A DNA stretch of 39,146 nt from JAUVZF01 sp964539385 (GCA_964539385.1 CAZIJC010000028.1:1-39146); one strand, 5' to 3'. Shown: positions 25,601-33,900, counted from the first letter of the stretch. The notes: generated from the letters alone by a model not told the origin. Translations and numbers: made by a program.

Positions 25601-25986
25601 GCACGCTGAAATACGAGGCCCTCTTCTCCATCGGATGGGCACACGAGAACCAGAAACAGTACGGGCCGGCCCTGTCGCACTACCGTAAGGTGACGGCTGC
25701 GAACCTCGCCGACGGCGTGAGCGCCCGCGCCCAGTTTCAGATCGGCGAGTGCTATTTCGCCCAGGGCCAGTACGATGGTGCGATCTCGGAGTTCAACCTC
25801 GTCATCACGAAGTACGGTTTTGACCAGTGGAGCAGTCTGGCGCTGCTCGGCATGGGACGCTGCTTCAAGGCGCAGGGCAAGACGATGCAGGCCCGGTCGT
25901 ACCTCGACGACATTATCCTGAAGTATCCGAAGACGACGGCGGCCGACCTGGCCGCGAAACTCCTGGCGACAATGGGAAAAAAGTGA
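22642..25986 (+). CDS. Periplasmic TPR-repeat protein heading the ExbB/ExbD operon
   Basis: The product is 1114 residues. A Sec signal peptide (VIAALILLAAAVHVCAGA) is followed by almost nothing but helical repeats of about 34-37 residues, for example RRGLYPLAIKDFEAFLSAHP, LGLLQFETGDYPAAITTLKAF and FQIGECYFAQGQYDGAISEF. They resemble BamD/CpoB-like TPRs that act as scaffolds in the cell envelope. One linker near residue 325-335 is Lys/Pro-rich. The start is TTG at 22642, supported by AGAGGA eight bases upstream and by the signal peptide immediately after it. ExbB follows after 24 bases. In Gram-negative Tol and Ton systems a TPR protein (CpoB) is also encoded beside TolQ/R, so a coupling role is a fair inference. 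Confidence 0.85.
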   Translation: MNGTRWVIAALILLAAAVHVCAGAEGSDPALDKYYNANALCRRGLYPLAIKDFEAFLSAHPKHAKVPLAQWGLAICYYSSGEMGKAAALFEKLVGNPHVADQEQLHNLWGSSLVGLGKQAEAVKVFEWTVKHAKTPARKADALAGLTQAHSLLKDWAAAVRASDALIKLAPASPHADLARYQGGVARLNLEQPADAARVFQGLIGAAKDAELVHQSVYRAAECFVKLKKPAEAIKMYETAATTKTGEYSEAAYFNLGLLQFETGDYPAAITTLKAFPKKYPDSALADDVSLFLGRSYLESKKYREAISIFEGILSGLKGPELKGRKKPKRPPGSPLVVGDSSAAAQATLWLIRTYARQGKHKTVRELLAPVVRNYRNDAAAAELYYELATADMQSGQFASAAKNFVESAKGKPPLPSESLRLRAFCMFRDGKWRDSLPLCDSFLEKFPDNPHKAEVLFLKGENLMAMVRMADAIGAFEAALAAGPDEAKVKQSHLRIAQAYYHQKKWAECVESLGPLLAADPPSVPDPLGKKPRKAPKKKPSAPEDRLYAQVWFLAGDCYFRLQQWPKAIEALATFLDRHPGEANAEQARYNLALAYQKAEKPAEAIATLKPFLQGGKRPDAAAETLRIRALVDLGRLQYETGDYQQAEATLKRAGDHPDAVYYLGWVAMKRKNPSAAVQHFGAMTQRGDTPLATDAALQRAVLEYRSGHYVEAEATLTALAKKFPRNAKTADRIDTVFYLGLCRARQKNYPKAIENFSDVARRSGENPRVPEAMYWQAWCEKQRGNARQAESLYTAFLSKYPAGKLAPDVTLELAELRFAQYRERARLAKTKGGRREAAPDYAAIVATLRPLLAEDGKTPATGELRNRVLYLLGWCLFEQGEMGPSARSFETLIAAEEEATKADRNHRMSNLLPSACFQAGEARRRMQEFGPAKELFEKAARLRGTARQADQDDMLLRLAQLQAINGQWRESVQSAQTLLKSFPDSTLKYEALFSIGWAHENQKQYGPALSHYRKVTAANLADGVSARAQFQIGECYFAQGQYDGAISEFNLVITKYGFDQWSSLALLGMGRCFKAQGKTMQARSYLDDIILKYPKTTAADLAAKLLATMGKK

Positions 25987-26010
25987 CCTGGTTGGAAAGG
26001 AACGGATGCC

Positions 26011-26817
26011 ATGCCTTCTGTCCGAACGATGTGGATGCGAATTCTGGTCGTCTCGGCCGCGTTTGCCGGACTCCTGTTGCTCGGCGACTCGCTGGCCCAG
26101 GACGTGCCCGACCCCGCCAAGCCCGCGCCGGCCGTCACGCCGCGAACCCCCGCGGCCGAGGCCGCCCCGGCCGCCGGGCCGAAACCCGGCACCGAGAGCA
26201 TCTTCGACCTGCTGCTGAAGGGCGGCTGGGTCATGGTGCCTCTCGCCCTGTGCTCGATTCTGGCGGTGGCGTCGGCCATCGACCGGTTCCTGGGTCTGCG
26301 GCGTGAGAAGATCATTCCTCCGGGCTTCATCGAGGGGCTCAAGAAGACGTTCGGCCCCTCGGCCGACGTCGACGCCGGCGTCGCGTATTGCGAGCAGCAC
26401 CCGTCGGCCGTCAGCGTCATCTTCCGGTCGGGCATCAGCCGCCTGACCCTCGGCCACGTGGCGATGGAGAAGGCCATCGAGGACGCCGGCGAGCGCGAAG
26501 CCTATAAACTGAAGCGAAGCCTCAAGCCGCTGTCGCTCATCGCAACGGTCGCGCCGCTCCTGGGCCTGCTGGGGACGGTGTACGGCATGATCTCGGCGTT
26601 CCAGTCCTCCTCGGCGCTGGGCGTCGGCAGGGGCGACGCACTGGCCAAGGGTATCTACGAGGCCCTCGTGACCACCGCCACGGGCCTGTCGCTGGCCATT
26701 CCCGTCCTGGTCGTTTACCAACTGCTTTGCAGCAAGGTGGACGGTTTGGTGGACGACATCGACGAGCATGCCATCGACCTGCTCGAGTACACGATCCGCA
26801 GCGGCGCAGGCAAGTAA
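26011..26817 (+). CDS. exbB: ExbB/TolQ/MotA family proton channel protein
   Basis: The product is 268 residues. A cleavable-looking signal (residues 5-30) and a Pro/Ala-rich segment (DPAKPAPAVTPRTPAA) precede the three family transmembrane helices at about 73-92, 171-197 and 221-245. The core motif APLLGLLGTVYGMISAF and the threonines of TTATGLSLAIP line the proton path in ExbB/TolQ. The pentamer would surround an ExbD dimer and convert proton flow into motion of a third protein. Here the likely third protein is the giant product two genes downstream. AAGGA lies upstream, and the ExbD ribosome binding site overlaps its stop (TAAGGA). Confidence 0.92.
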   Translation: MPSVRTMWMRILVVSAAFAGLLLLGDSLAQDVPDPAKPAPAVTPRTPAAEAAPAAGPKPGTESIFDLLLKGGWVMVPLALCSILAVASAIDRFLGLRREKIIPPGFIEGLKKTFGPSADVDAGVAYCEQHPSAVSVIFRSGISRLTLGHVAMEKAIEDAGEREAYKLKRSLKPLSLIATVAPLLGLLGTVYGMISAFQSSSALGVGRGDALAKGIYEALVTTATGLSLAIPVLVVYQLLCSKVDGLVDDIDEHAIDLLEYTIRSGAGK

Positions 26818-26828
26818 GGAACGCTTCC

Positions 26829-27266
26829 ATGCGAATCCAACGGACCGCAGATGAAGGCGAGGCGATCATCAACATCTCGTCCCTGGTGGACGTCATGTTT
26901 ATCCTGCTCATCTTCTTTCTGGCCACCACGACCTTCAAGCAGGAGGAACTGGACCTCCAGGTCAACCTGCCGCAGTCGGCGGCTGACAAGTCGCTGAGCG
27001 CGGCGACCAAGTTGATCATCATCAACATCCGGGCGGCCGACCGGCCGGAAGGCGAACCGCTCTACCTGGTGTCCAGCAAGCAGATGACCATCGAACAACT
27101 CAGGGCCACCGTGGCCGAGGCCGTGCGCGGAGACCCGGAGCAGAAGGTCCTTGTGCGCGGCGACCGGCGTGCCTTCCACGGCGACGTGGCCGCCGCCGTC
27201 ACCGCTTGCAGCGAGGCGGGCATCAAGGACGTCAATATCGGCTACGACAAGAAGCCGACCGGATAG
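26829..27266 (+). CDS. exbD: ExbD/TolR family protein
   Basis: The product is 145 residues. It has a short cytoplasmic start, one transmembrane helix (VDVMFILLIFFLATTTF) with the conserved proton-carrying Asp21, and a periplasmic domain of about 100 residues with the TolR/ExbD fold (KVLVRGDRRAFHGDVAAAVTACSEAGI). LDLQVNLPQS just after the helix matches the D-box-like region that binds peptidoglycan or TonB in relatives. I start at 26829 (AAGGA upstream), 11 bases after exbB. Only one ExbD is encoded here. The giant gene starts 19 bases after its stop. Confidence 0.92.
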   Translation: MRIQRTADEGEAIINISSLVDVMFILLIFFLATTTFKQEELDLQVNLPQSAADKSLSAATKLIIINIRAADRPEGEPLYLVSSKQMTIEQLRATVAEAVRGDPEQKVLVRGDRRAFHGDVAAAVTACSEAGIKDVNIGYDKKPTG

Positions 27267-27285
27267 TCGAAGGCGGAGATCTCTT

Positions 27286-30200
27286 GTGAGCGAACAACCG
27301 GAGAGCCCCCAGGCCCGACCGCAGCCGCCGTCGGCCGACGACAGACCGCCCCGCGCCGGGTCCCGCCGAAATCTGTTTGCCGTCATCGGCATCGTCTTTC
27401 TGGCCCTGGTCATCCTGGCGATGGCCACCGCGACCTGGATCCGGGCCAATCCCGGGGCGTGGCGGGCCTGGACCGACGACCGCGGCATCTACGTGCGCGA
27501 CGGCGACCCCGATGTGCGCCCCGTCATCTGGGAAACCGCCAGGCCCATCGACGCCGCGATCAATGCCGGCCCCGACATCGCCGACGGGGCCTTCTCGTCG
27601 CGCGCCAACTTGGTGGTCTTCACGCGCAAGCCGCCCGGCGCCGAGCACTCCGACCTGTACATGGCCCGTTTCGACGGGCAGAGGTGGTCGCCGCCCGAGC
27701 CGATCGTCTTTCTGAACACCAACGCCGACGAGTGCAGCCCCACGCTCAGCCGCAGCGGCCGCGCCCTGCTGTTCGCCTCGGACCGCAAGGGCGGGATGGG
27801 CGGACTCGATATCTACGTCTCGTGGTGGGACGGGGCCGGTTGGATGCAGGCGCTGAACCTCGGCAGCAAGGTCAACAGCGAGTTCGATGAGTGCGATCCG
27901 TGCCTGTCGCCCGACGAGAACGCCCTGTACTTCGCGTCGAACCGTCCGGAGGCCGGCGCGACGCCCGAGCAGCGAAAGGCGCGGTGGGAGCAAACCGTCG
28001 CCCGGCGCGAACTCGGCGACCTCGACATCTTCGTCGCCGAGGGCATCTCGATTCCCAGCCGCAAGAATCCGCTCCGCGACGCCGCCTTCCGAAAGGCCAT
28101 GATTACGCAACTCGGAGGCAGCCCCGAGACCGAGGAAGCCGTCCTCCGGTCACTCCGTTGGCTGAAGGCCAACCAGGAGGCCGACGGCCACTGGGACATG
28201 GCCGCACACGGAGGACAGAAAGGCCAGGACATCGCCGGCACCGCCCTGGCGGTGCTCAGTTATCTCGGGTGGGGCGCGCAGTACACCGAGGAAGGGGAGT
28301 TCAACGAATCGCTCTACAAGGGCGTTCGCTGGCTCAAGGGACAGGCGATCCAGCACCAGGGCAACTTCGCCAAGGCCGCCGGCCAGGGCATGTACGGGCA
28401 CGGCATGGCCACCATCGCACTGGCCGAATCCTATGCCGTGACCAAGGACGAGACCCTGCGCCAGCCCCTCGAGCAGGCCGTCAAAATCATCATCGACGCC
28501 CAGAACCGCACCACCGGCGGCTGGCGATACGACTCCAAGCCGCCCAAGACGGGCGACATGAGCGTGACCGGATGGCAGGTCATGGCCTTGCACAGCGCGC
28601 GCAACGCAGGGCTGGCCGTGCCCGAAGAGACGTACGAACTGGCCAGACACTGGATGACACAGGTGGCCGCCTCCGACGGCTCCTACGGCTACCAGTCCGA
28701 AAAGAAGATCACCCCGGCGATGACGGCCGAGGGAATGTTTGCCCGGCAACTGGTCGGTGCGCGGCGGGCCGAGCGGCGCCAGCAGCAGACCGCCGCCTGG
28801 CTCACCGGGCGGCTGCCCGCGGCCAAGAGCCCCGACTTCTACTATTGGTACTACGCCTGCCTGGCCCTCTACCAGCAGCAGGGGCCGAACTGGACCAAGT
28901 GGAACGACGCGATCAAGCCGGTCCTGCTGGCCCTCCAGGATGAGTCCGGCTCGTGGCAGGACGGCCGGTACAAGCAGTTCGGCAAGGTGGGCGGCTCGGC
29001 CGTGGCCGCCCTCTGCCTGGAAGTCTACTACCGGTACCTCTGGAAACTGGACCAGGAGACCGATCCGGTCGTCGAGGCGAACAAGACGCTCGGACGTGTG
29101 CCGGTCGAGTTCCCCGCTGAGCCTGTCGACCTGGAGGCCCGTCGCGTCGCGGCGCTCTCGTCGCCGTCGGTGGACCGGTCGCCTCGCTTCACGCGGCGCG
29201 GGGATTTCATCTACTTCAGTTCCGACCGGCCGGGCGGGCTGGGCGGCATGGACGTCTATCGCTGCCGCACCGTCCAGGACGCGTTCCAGGCGGTCGAGAA
29301 CGCCGGGCCGCTGGTCAACTCCGCCGCCGCCGATTTCTCGCCGTCGCCGGCGTGTCACGGGTCGCTGCTGCTCGTGGCGTCCGACCGGAAAGCCGACGGT
29401 GCGGGCGGCCCGCGCCTCTACACGCAGATCGCTCGCGAACTCGTGACCGTTACCGAAGGATGGCGGGCGGTGGTGGCCGAGCAGTGGCTCTTCGGGCTGG
29501 AGGTTGCGGCGGCCGTCCTGATCGTCCTCGTGGTCTGGCTCGTCGCATGGGGCCGAAAGACCCGCACGGGCACCCGCATCGCGTGGGGGATGGCCTACGG
29601 GTTGGCCATACTGGTCATCGCGTGGTTGGCGCTCGCGCACCATATCCTGGCGCATCCGGAGCGCTGGCGACGCCACACCGACGGCGGTGAGTTGAACGTC
29701 CGGGCCGGCGACCCGTCGCTTCGCCGGGTCGTCTGGGAAAGTCCGCTGCTGCTCGACACGAAGGTCAACACGCGGCCGAACATTCTGTCGGTCGCCACGA
29801 CCGCGCACGGGCGGATGATGGTTTTCTCCCGTCAACTGCCGACCGAGACCGACTCGAACCTGCACATGATGTTCTCGGGCGGCGCCGAGTGGTCGGAACC
29901 GGTGGCCCTGACCACCCTCAACACCGAATCGGAGGAGAGGAGCCCCGCCCTCAGCGCCGACGGCACCGTGTTGCTCTTCCAGTCGGACCGGCCGGGCGGA
30001 CTGGGCGGCCAGGACCTGTACGTCGCCCGCTGGGACGGCAAGCGGTGGTCGGCGCCGCGGAACCTCGGCGAGGCCGTCAACAGTGCGGCCAACGACTGCG
30101 ACCCCGGGCTCTCGGCCGACGGGCGGCTGTACTTCGCCTCCGACCGCGGCGGCGAGCCGGGCAAACTCGACATCTTCTGCATCGACGGCGTGGACCTCGG

Positions 30201-32532
30201 GCCGCCGCGCGCCGAGGCCGAGCCGGCCCGGCCCGCCTCCGGCGAGGCCGTTCGCGTTGACGTGTTGTCGTCGCCGGCGGTCGATCGGTCGCCAACCTTC
30301 ACGCGCCACGGCGATTTCGTCTACCTCCAGTCCGACCGGCCCGGCGGCATGGACGGCATGGACCTGTACCGCAGCCGCGTCCTGGGCGGCGCCATCCAGC
30401 CACCCGACAGCGCCGGCGAACGGATCAACAGCATCGACCACGACCTGGCGCCCGCCCTGACGTGCAACGGCTTCGAGTTGCTGATGACCTCCGACCGGGT
30501 GTTCAGCCAGCGCCGGGCGAGCCTGCTGTATTCGCAGGTCTCGTGGGAAGTCACCAGCCTGGACGATTGGGACGCGTTCCGGTGGGTCGAGCGGTCCAAG
30601 TGGTGGCTCCTGGCGCTGCTGGTGGGCCTGCTCATCCTGGCCGGCCTCCTCGTGTGGTATTTCAAGTGGGGACGCTACGGCCGGCTGGGGCAGTACGCCC
30701 GGTGCCTGGTCGTCTCGCTGCTCTTCCACGGGGTGCTCCTGGTGCTGCTGAGCCTGTGGATGATCGGCCAGGTCCTCCACAAACGGACCGAAGGCCCCAT
30801 GGAGGTGGCCGTGGACGCCAGGGCACTGGCCAGCGAACGGCTGGCCCAGGAGATCCGCGAATCCGTCAACGAAATGCCGAACACCGAGGACATGCTCTAC
30901 GTCAAATCCGACGTGCCGTATCAGGACCTGCCCGACTACGAGCCGGTCAACCCCACGGCCACGACGATCGTCGAGTCGGACTTCGTCATCCAACGGGCCG
31001 ACGTGCACGCCGAGGTGCAGCGCGTCGAGATCGCCGAACAGATCCAACTGCCGAAACCCAAGCCCGCCGTCGAGGAGAAACCGGCGCTGCGTCTGGAGCC
31101 GGCCGACTTGGCGCTGGAGGAGGGACCCGCGAAGGCCGACGAGGGCGGCGAGGCGCCCGAACCCGTCGAGGTGGCGGTGGCGCCCGTCGAGACGGCCGAC
31201 CGCATCAGCAAGACCGCCGGCGCCGTGCAGCCGTCGGACGGCAGCCCGCGCAAACGGCCGTCACAGATGGCCGAGGGCGCCCTGCCGCAGGTCACCGGGT
31301 CCGACAACGTGGCGGTTGCCAAGGCCACGCCGCCCGCCCGCGCCGTGCCGGAACTCGAAGGGCCGGGGACGGCACTCTCGAAGCGGATTCCCCCGCTCGC
31401 GCCGGGGCCGGACGTGCTGCTCGGCGGCGGCCTGGACGAAGGCACCGGCAGGGGCGACGGCAGCGACCGCCTGGACCCCTACATCGGACGCAAGAACAGA
31501 CGGGCCATGGCACGCTTCGGCGGCGGCGGCGACGACACCGAACGCGCCATCGGACTGGCACTCGAATGGTTCAAGCGCAGCCAGGAGCCCGACGGCAGTT
31601 GGTCGCTCCAGAAGCACGGCGGGGCCAAGGGCCACGACATCGCCGCCACCGGTTTCGCAACCCTATGCTTCTTCGGATGGGACATCAAGCACACCGAGAA
31701 GGACAAGTACGACTACCAGCAGGTTATTGCCAAGGCCGTCAAGTGGCTCCTCAGCCGCGTCGGCGAGGACGGCGATCTGACGGGAGGCCAGCCGAACGGC
31801 ATGTACGACCAGGGCATCGCCACGATGGCACTGGCCGAGGCGTACGGTCTGACCAAGGACCCGGCGCTGCGAGAGCCGCTGGAGCGGGCGGTCAACTTCA
31901 TCATCAAGGGACAGAACGAGAAACTGGGCGGCTGGCGCTACCGGCCGGGCAGCAGAGACAACGACACCAGCGTCGTCGGCTGGCAGGTGATGGCCCTCAG
32001 CAGCGCCCGGCTGGCGGGACTCGAGGTGCCCGACCGGACGCTGCAACTGGCGGGGGCATGGCTCGACCAGGTGGCCAGCGGTCCCTTCAAGGGACGTTAC
32101 GGCTATCAGCCGGGCCGAGACGCCTCGCCGGCGATGACGGCCGAGGGCATGTTCTGCCGCCAACTCATGGGTGTGCGGCCGACCGACGAGCGGCAGGCCG
32201 GCTCGGCGGCCTACCTCAAGAGCAACCTGCCCAACCCCGGCAACCCGAACTACTACTATTGGTATTACGCCTGCCTGGCCCTCCACCAGCAGCGCGGCCC
32301 CGTCTGGCAGGAGTGGAACTCGAAGATGAAGCCGGTTCTGCTCAATAGCCAGATACGGCAGGGCGGCGACGCCGGCAGTTGGCCCGACAAGGGCCAGTGG
32401 ACCAAGGGCAAGGGCGGCAAGATCATGTCCACGGCCATGTCCGCCCTGTCGCTGGAGGTCTACTACCGCTACCTGCCCATGTACGCCCTGCCCAAGCCGC
32501 CCAAGCACGCCCCGCAGAACGACGAGAAGTAA
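27286..32532 (+). CDS. Giant membrane protein: PD40 propellers, two toroid domains, TonB-like helix
   Basis: The product is 1748 residues, from GTG 27286 (GGAG seven bases upstream). Order: TM1 (29-51); PD40 blades (about 98-225); squalene-cyclase-like alpha/alpha toroid 1 (about 279-590); more PD40 (619-715); TM2/TM3 hairpin (734-789); second PD40 module (804-1086); TM4 (1106-1129); TM5 (1140-1166); a Pro/Glu-rich linker with KPKPAVEEKP near 1256; toroid 2 (about 1417-1739). TM5 reads SLLFHG, with Ser1144 and His1148 spaced as TonB Ser16/His20. Positive residues flank the helices so that propellers and toroids fall outside the cytoplasm. The toroids lack a DxDD cyclase motif and a GCGEQ thioester. 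The role is unknown; energy transduction with the adjacent ExbB/ExbD is inferred. Confidence 0.85.
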   Translation: MSEQPESPQARPQPPSADDRPPRAGSRRNLFAVIGIVFLALVILAMATATWIRANPGAWRAWTDDRGIYVRDGDPDVRPVIWETARPIDAAINAGPDIADGAFSSRANLVVFTRKPPGAEHSDLYMARFDGQRWSPPEPIVFLNTNADECSPTLSRSGRALLFASDRKGGMGGLDIYVSWWDGAGWMQALNLGSKVNSEFDECDPCLSPDENALYFASNRPEAGATPEQRKARWEQTVARRELGDLDIFVAEGISIPSRKNPLRDAAFRKAMITQLGGSPETEEAVLRSLRWLKANQEADGHWDMAAHGGQKGQDIAGTALAVLSYLGWGAQYTEEGEFNESLYKGVRWLKGQAIQHQGNFAKAAGQGMYGHGMATIALAESYAVTKDETLRQPLEQAVKIIIDAQNRTTGGWRYDSKPPKTGDMSVTGWQVMALHSARNAGLAVPEETYELARHWMTQVAASDGSYGYQSEKKITPAMTAEGMFARQLVGARRAERRQQQTAAWLTGRLPAAKSPDFYYWYYACLALYQQQGPNWTKWNDAIKPVLLALQDESGSWQDGRYKQFGKVGGSAVAALCLEVYYRYLWKLDQETDPVVEANKTLGRVPVEFPAEPVDLEARRVAALSSPSVDRSPRFTRRGDFIYFSSDRPGGLGGMDVYRCRTVQDAFQAVENAGPLVNSAAADFSPSPACHGSLLLVASDRKADGAGGPRLYTQIARELVTVTEGWRAVVAEQWLFGLEVAAAVLIVLVVWLVAWGRKTRTGTRIAWGMAYGLAILVIAWLALAHHILAHPERWRRHTDGGELNVRAGDPSLRRVVWESPLLLDTKVNTRPNILSVATTAHGRMMVFSRQLPTETDSNLHMMFSGGAEWSEPVALTTLNTESEERSPALSADGTVLLFQSDRPGGLGGQDLYVARWDGKRWSAPRNLGEAVNSAANDCDPGLSADGRLYFASDRGGEPGKLDIFCIDGVDLGPPRAEAEPARPASGEAVRVDVLSSPAVDRSPTFTRHGDFVYLQSDRPGGMDGMDLYRSRVLGGAIQPPDSAGERINSIDHDLAPALTCNGFELLMTSDRVFSQRRASLLYSQVSWEVTSLDDWDAFRWVERSKWWLLALLVGLLILAGLLVWYFKWGRYGRLGQYARCLVVSLLFHGVLLVLLSLWMIGQVLHKRTEGPMEVAVDARALASERLAQEIRESVNEMPNTEDMLYVKSDVPYQDLPDYEPVNPTATTIVESDFVIQRADVHAEVQRVEIAEQIQLPKPKPAVEEKPALRLEPADLALEEGPAKADEGGEAPEPVEVAVAPVETADRISKTAGAVQPSDGSPRKRPSQMAEGALPQVTGSDNVAVAKATPPARAVPELEGPGTALSKRIPPLAPGPDVLLGGGLDEGTGRGDGSDRLDPYIGRKNRRAMARFGGGGDDTERAIGLALEWFKRSQEPDGSWSLQKHGGAKGHDIAATGFATLCFFGWDIKHTEKDKYDYQQVIAKAVKWLLSRVGEDGDLTGGQPNGMYDQGIATMALAEAYGLTKDPALREPLERAVNFIIKGQNEKLGGWRYRPGSRDNDTSVVGWQVMALSSARLAGLEVPDRTLQLAGAWLDQVASGPFKGRYGYQPGRDASPAMTAEGMFCRQLMGVRPTDERQAGSAAYLKSNLPNPGNPNYYYWYYACLALHQQRGPVWQEWNSKMKPVLLNSQIRQGGDAGSWPDKGQWTKGKGGKIMSTAMSALSLEVYYRYLPMYALPKPPKHAPQNDEK

Positions 32533-32551
32533 TACTACAGCGCCACTTACC

Positions 32552-32579
32552 GCGCGGCGGCCTTCCCAGGCCGCCGCGC
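32552..32579 (+). terminator. Strong hairpin after the giant gene
   Basis: An 11-bp perfect stem (32552-32562 with 32569-32579) and a TTCCCA loop form 20 bases after the stop codon. There is no T-run, so it may be a transcript-end stabiliser or a factor-assisted terminator. Confidence 0.45.
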
Positions 32580-32659
32580 ACGCTTGTGGCCCGGTCGGTG
32601 CGGAGACCGGCCGGGCAGAACTTACCCTATCCCGTTTGGCTATCGGCCGCATGAGACGC

Positions 32660-32689
32660 TTGGCAGGGCGGGCCCGCACGCGGTATACT
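32660..32689 (+). promoter_or_regulatory. Sigma-70-type promoter of the glycerol dehydrogenase-like gene
   Basis: TTGGCA (32660-32665) and TATACT (32684-32689) are 18 bases apart. The leader of about 92 bases contains a 7-bp stem (CGGGACT at 32698-32704, AGTCCCG at 32723-32729). Confidence 0.55.
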
Positions 32690-32787
32690 CCGGCAGACGG
32701 GACTTGCCTGCGGCGAAACGTGAGTCCCGCCGCCCGAGGCCGCACGGGATCACCGCACCCGTCTCAGACCACAAGGAGACCGCTAAC

Positions 32788-33900
32788 ATGAAAGCCGTCC
32801 TGATTGCTCCACGCAAGTACGTCCAGGGCCAAGGCGTCCTGGCCGAGATCGGCGCCCACCTCAGCGCTCTGGGCAAGAAGCCGCTCCTGCTGTGGGATTC
32901 CCGCGTCAAGGGCATCGTGGGCGAGACGGTGCTGGCGAGCCTCAAGGAAGCGGGCCTCCAGGTCGTGGACGTTGACTTCCGGGGCGATTCCACCAAGGCC
33001 GAGGTGTCGCGCGTCGCACGGATTGCCAAAAAGAGCGGCGCCGACGTCGCGGTGGGCATCGGAGGCGGCAAGACGCTCGACACCGCCAAGGCGGCCGCCG
33101 CCGAGGCGGGCATCAAGACGGTCACCTGTCCGACGATCGCCTCCAACGATTCGCCCACCAGTTCCTACACCGTCTGGTACGACCAGGAGGGCAATTGCCT
33201 CGGCTTCGAGTCCTGGGGCGTCAATCCCGACCTCGTCCTGGTGGACACGCAGACAATCGCCGAGGCCCCCGTCCGCGCGTTCGTGGCCGGTATGGGCGAC
33301 GCACTGGCCACATGGGTCGAGGCGGAGGCCTGCCGGCAGACCCGCTCGCCGAACCTGGCCGGCGGCGTCTCGACGGAGGCGGCCATGGCACTGGCGCGGC
33401 TGGGATACGACATCCTGATGGAGCACGGCATCGAGGCGAAACGCGCCGTCGAGCGGCACACCGTCACGCCGGCCGTCGAGAAGGTCGTCGAGGCCAACGT
33501 CCTCCTCTCGGGGCTGGGCTTCGAGAGCGGCGGCGTGGCCACGGCCCACATGGTTGCCAACTGCCTGCCATCGCTGCCCGAGTGCCACGGCCTGATGCAC
33601 GGCGAGGAGGTCGGTTTCGGCATCATCACCCAACTGTGCCTCGACAAGGCGTTCGACGCCGACGAGCGGAACCGGATCGTGGACTTCGAGATCGCCGTCG
33701 GCCTGCCCGTCACCTTCGCCGACCTGGGTCTGGAGGGCATCGGGCGCGACCGTCTCGCGGGCATCGGCGACATCTGCGCCGGCGAAGGATCGCTGTGCCA
33801 CTGTCACCCGTTCGAGGTGACCAGCGAGAGCGTTGTCGATGCGATGATCGCCGCCGACGCCCTCGGCCGGGAACGTAAGACGTTGTGCGAGGAGCAGTGA
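32788..33900 (+). CDS. gldA: Glycerol dehydrogenase-like iron/zinc alcohol dehydrogenase
   Basis: The product is 370 residues, close to E. coli GldA (367). GIGGGKTLDTAKA binds NAD. The metal ligands fall at Asp171 (GMGDALATW), His254 (TAHMVANC) and His271 (HGLMHGEEVGFG), the same numbering as in E. coli GldA. CPTIASNDSPTSS is the family's active-site loop. It oxidises glycerol or a related polyol to a ketone with NAD. Relatives act on other diols, so the substrate is likely but not certain. AGGAG lies nine bases upstream and the gene has its own promoter. It stands alone between the giant operon and the convergent leucine-rich-repeat lipoprotein. Confidence 0.88.
   Translation: MKAVLIAPRKYVQGQGVLAEIGAHLSALGKKPLLLWDSRVKGIVGETVLASLKEAGLQVVDVDFRGDSTKAEVSRVARIAKKSGADVAVGIGGGKTLDTAKAAAAEAGIKTVTCPTIASNDSPTSSYTVWYDQEGNCLGFESWGVNPDLVLVDTQTIAEAPVRAFVAGMGDALATWVEAEACRQTRSPNLAGGVSTEAAMALARLGYDILMEHGIEAKRAVERHTVTPAVEKVVEANVLLSGLGFESGGVATAHMVANCLPSLPECHGLMHGEEVGFGIITQLCLDKAFDADERNRIVDFEIAVGLPVTFADLGLEGIGRDRLAGIGDICAGEGSLCHCHPFEVTSESVVDAMIAADALGRERKTLCEEQ

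Noticed and set aside
22375..26769. Very long open frame (1464 codons) on the minus strand
   Set aside because: It lies opposite the TPR, ExbB and part of ExbD genes and has Arg/Gly/Leu-rich sequence without domains. It is a by-product of high third-position G+C on the other strand.
28150..31047. Long minus-strand open frame (965 codons) opposite the giant gene
   Set aside because: No recognisable domain, no ribosome binding site, and the plus-strand protein has clear domains throughout.
28120..32510. Calling the toroid domains squalene-hopene cyclase
   Set aside because: The DxDD catalytic motif is missing and the toroids are joined to propellers and transmembrane helices unlike cyclases.
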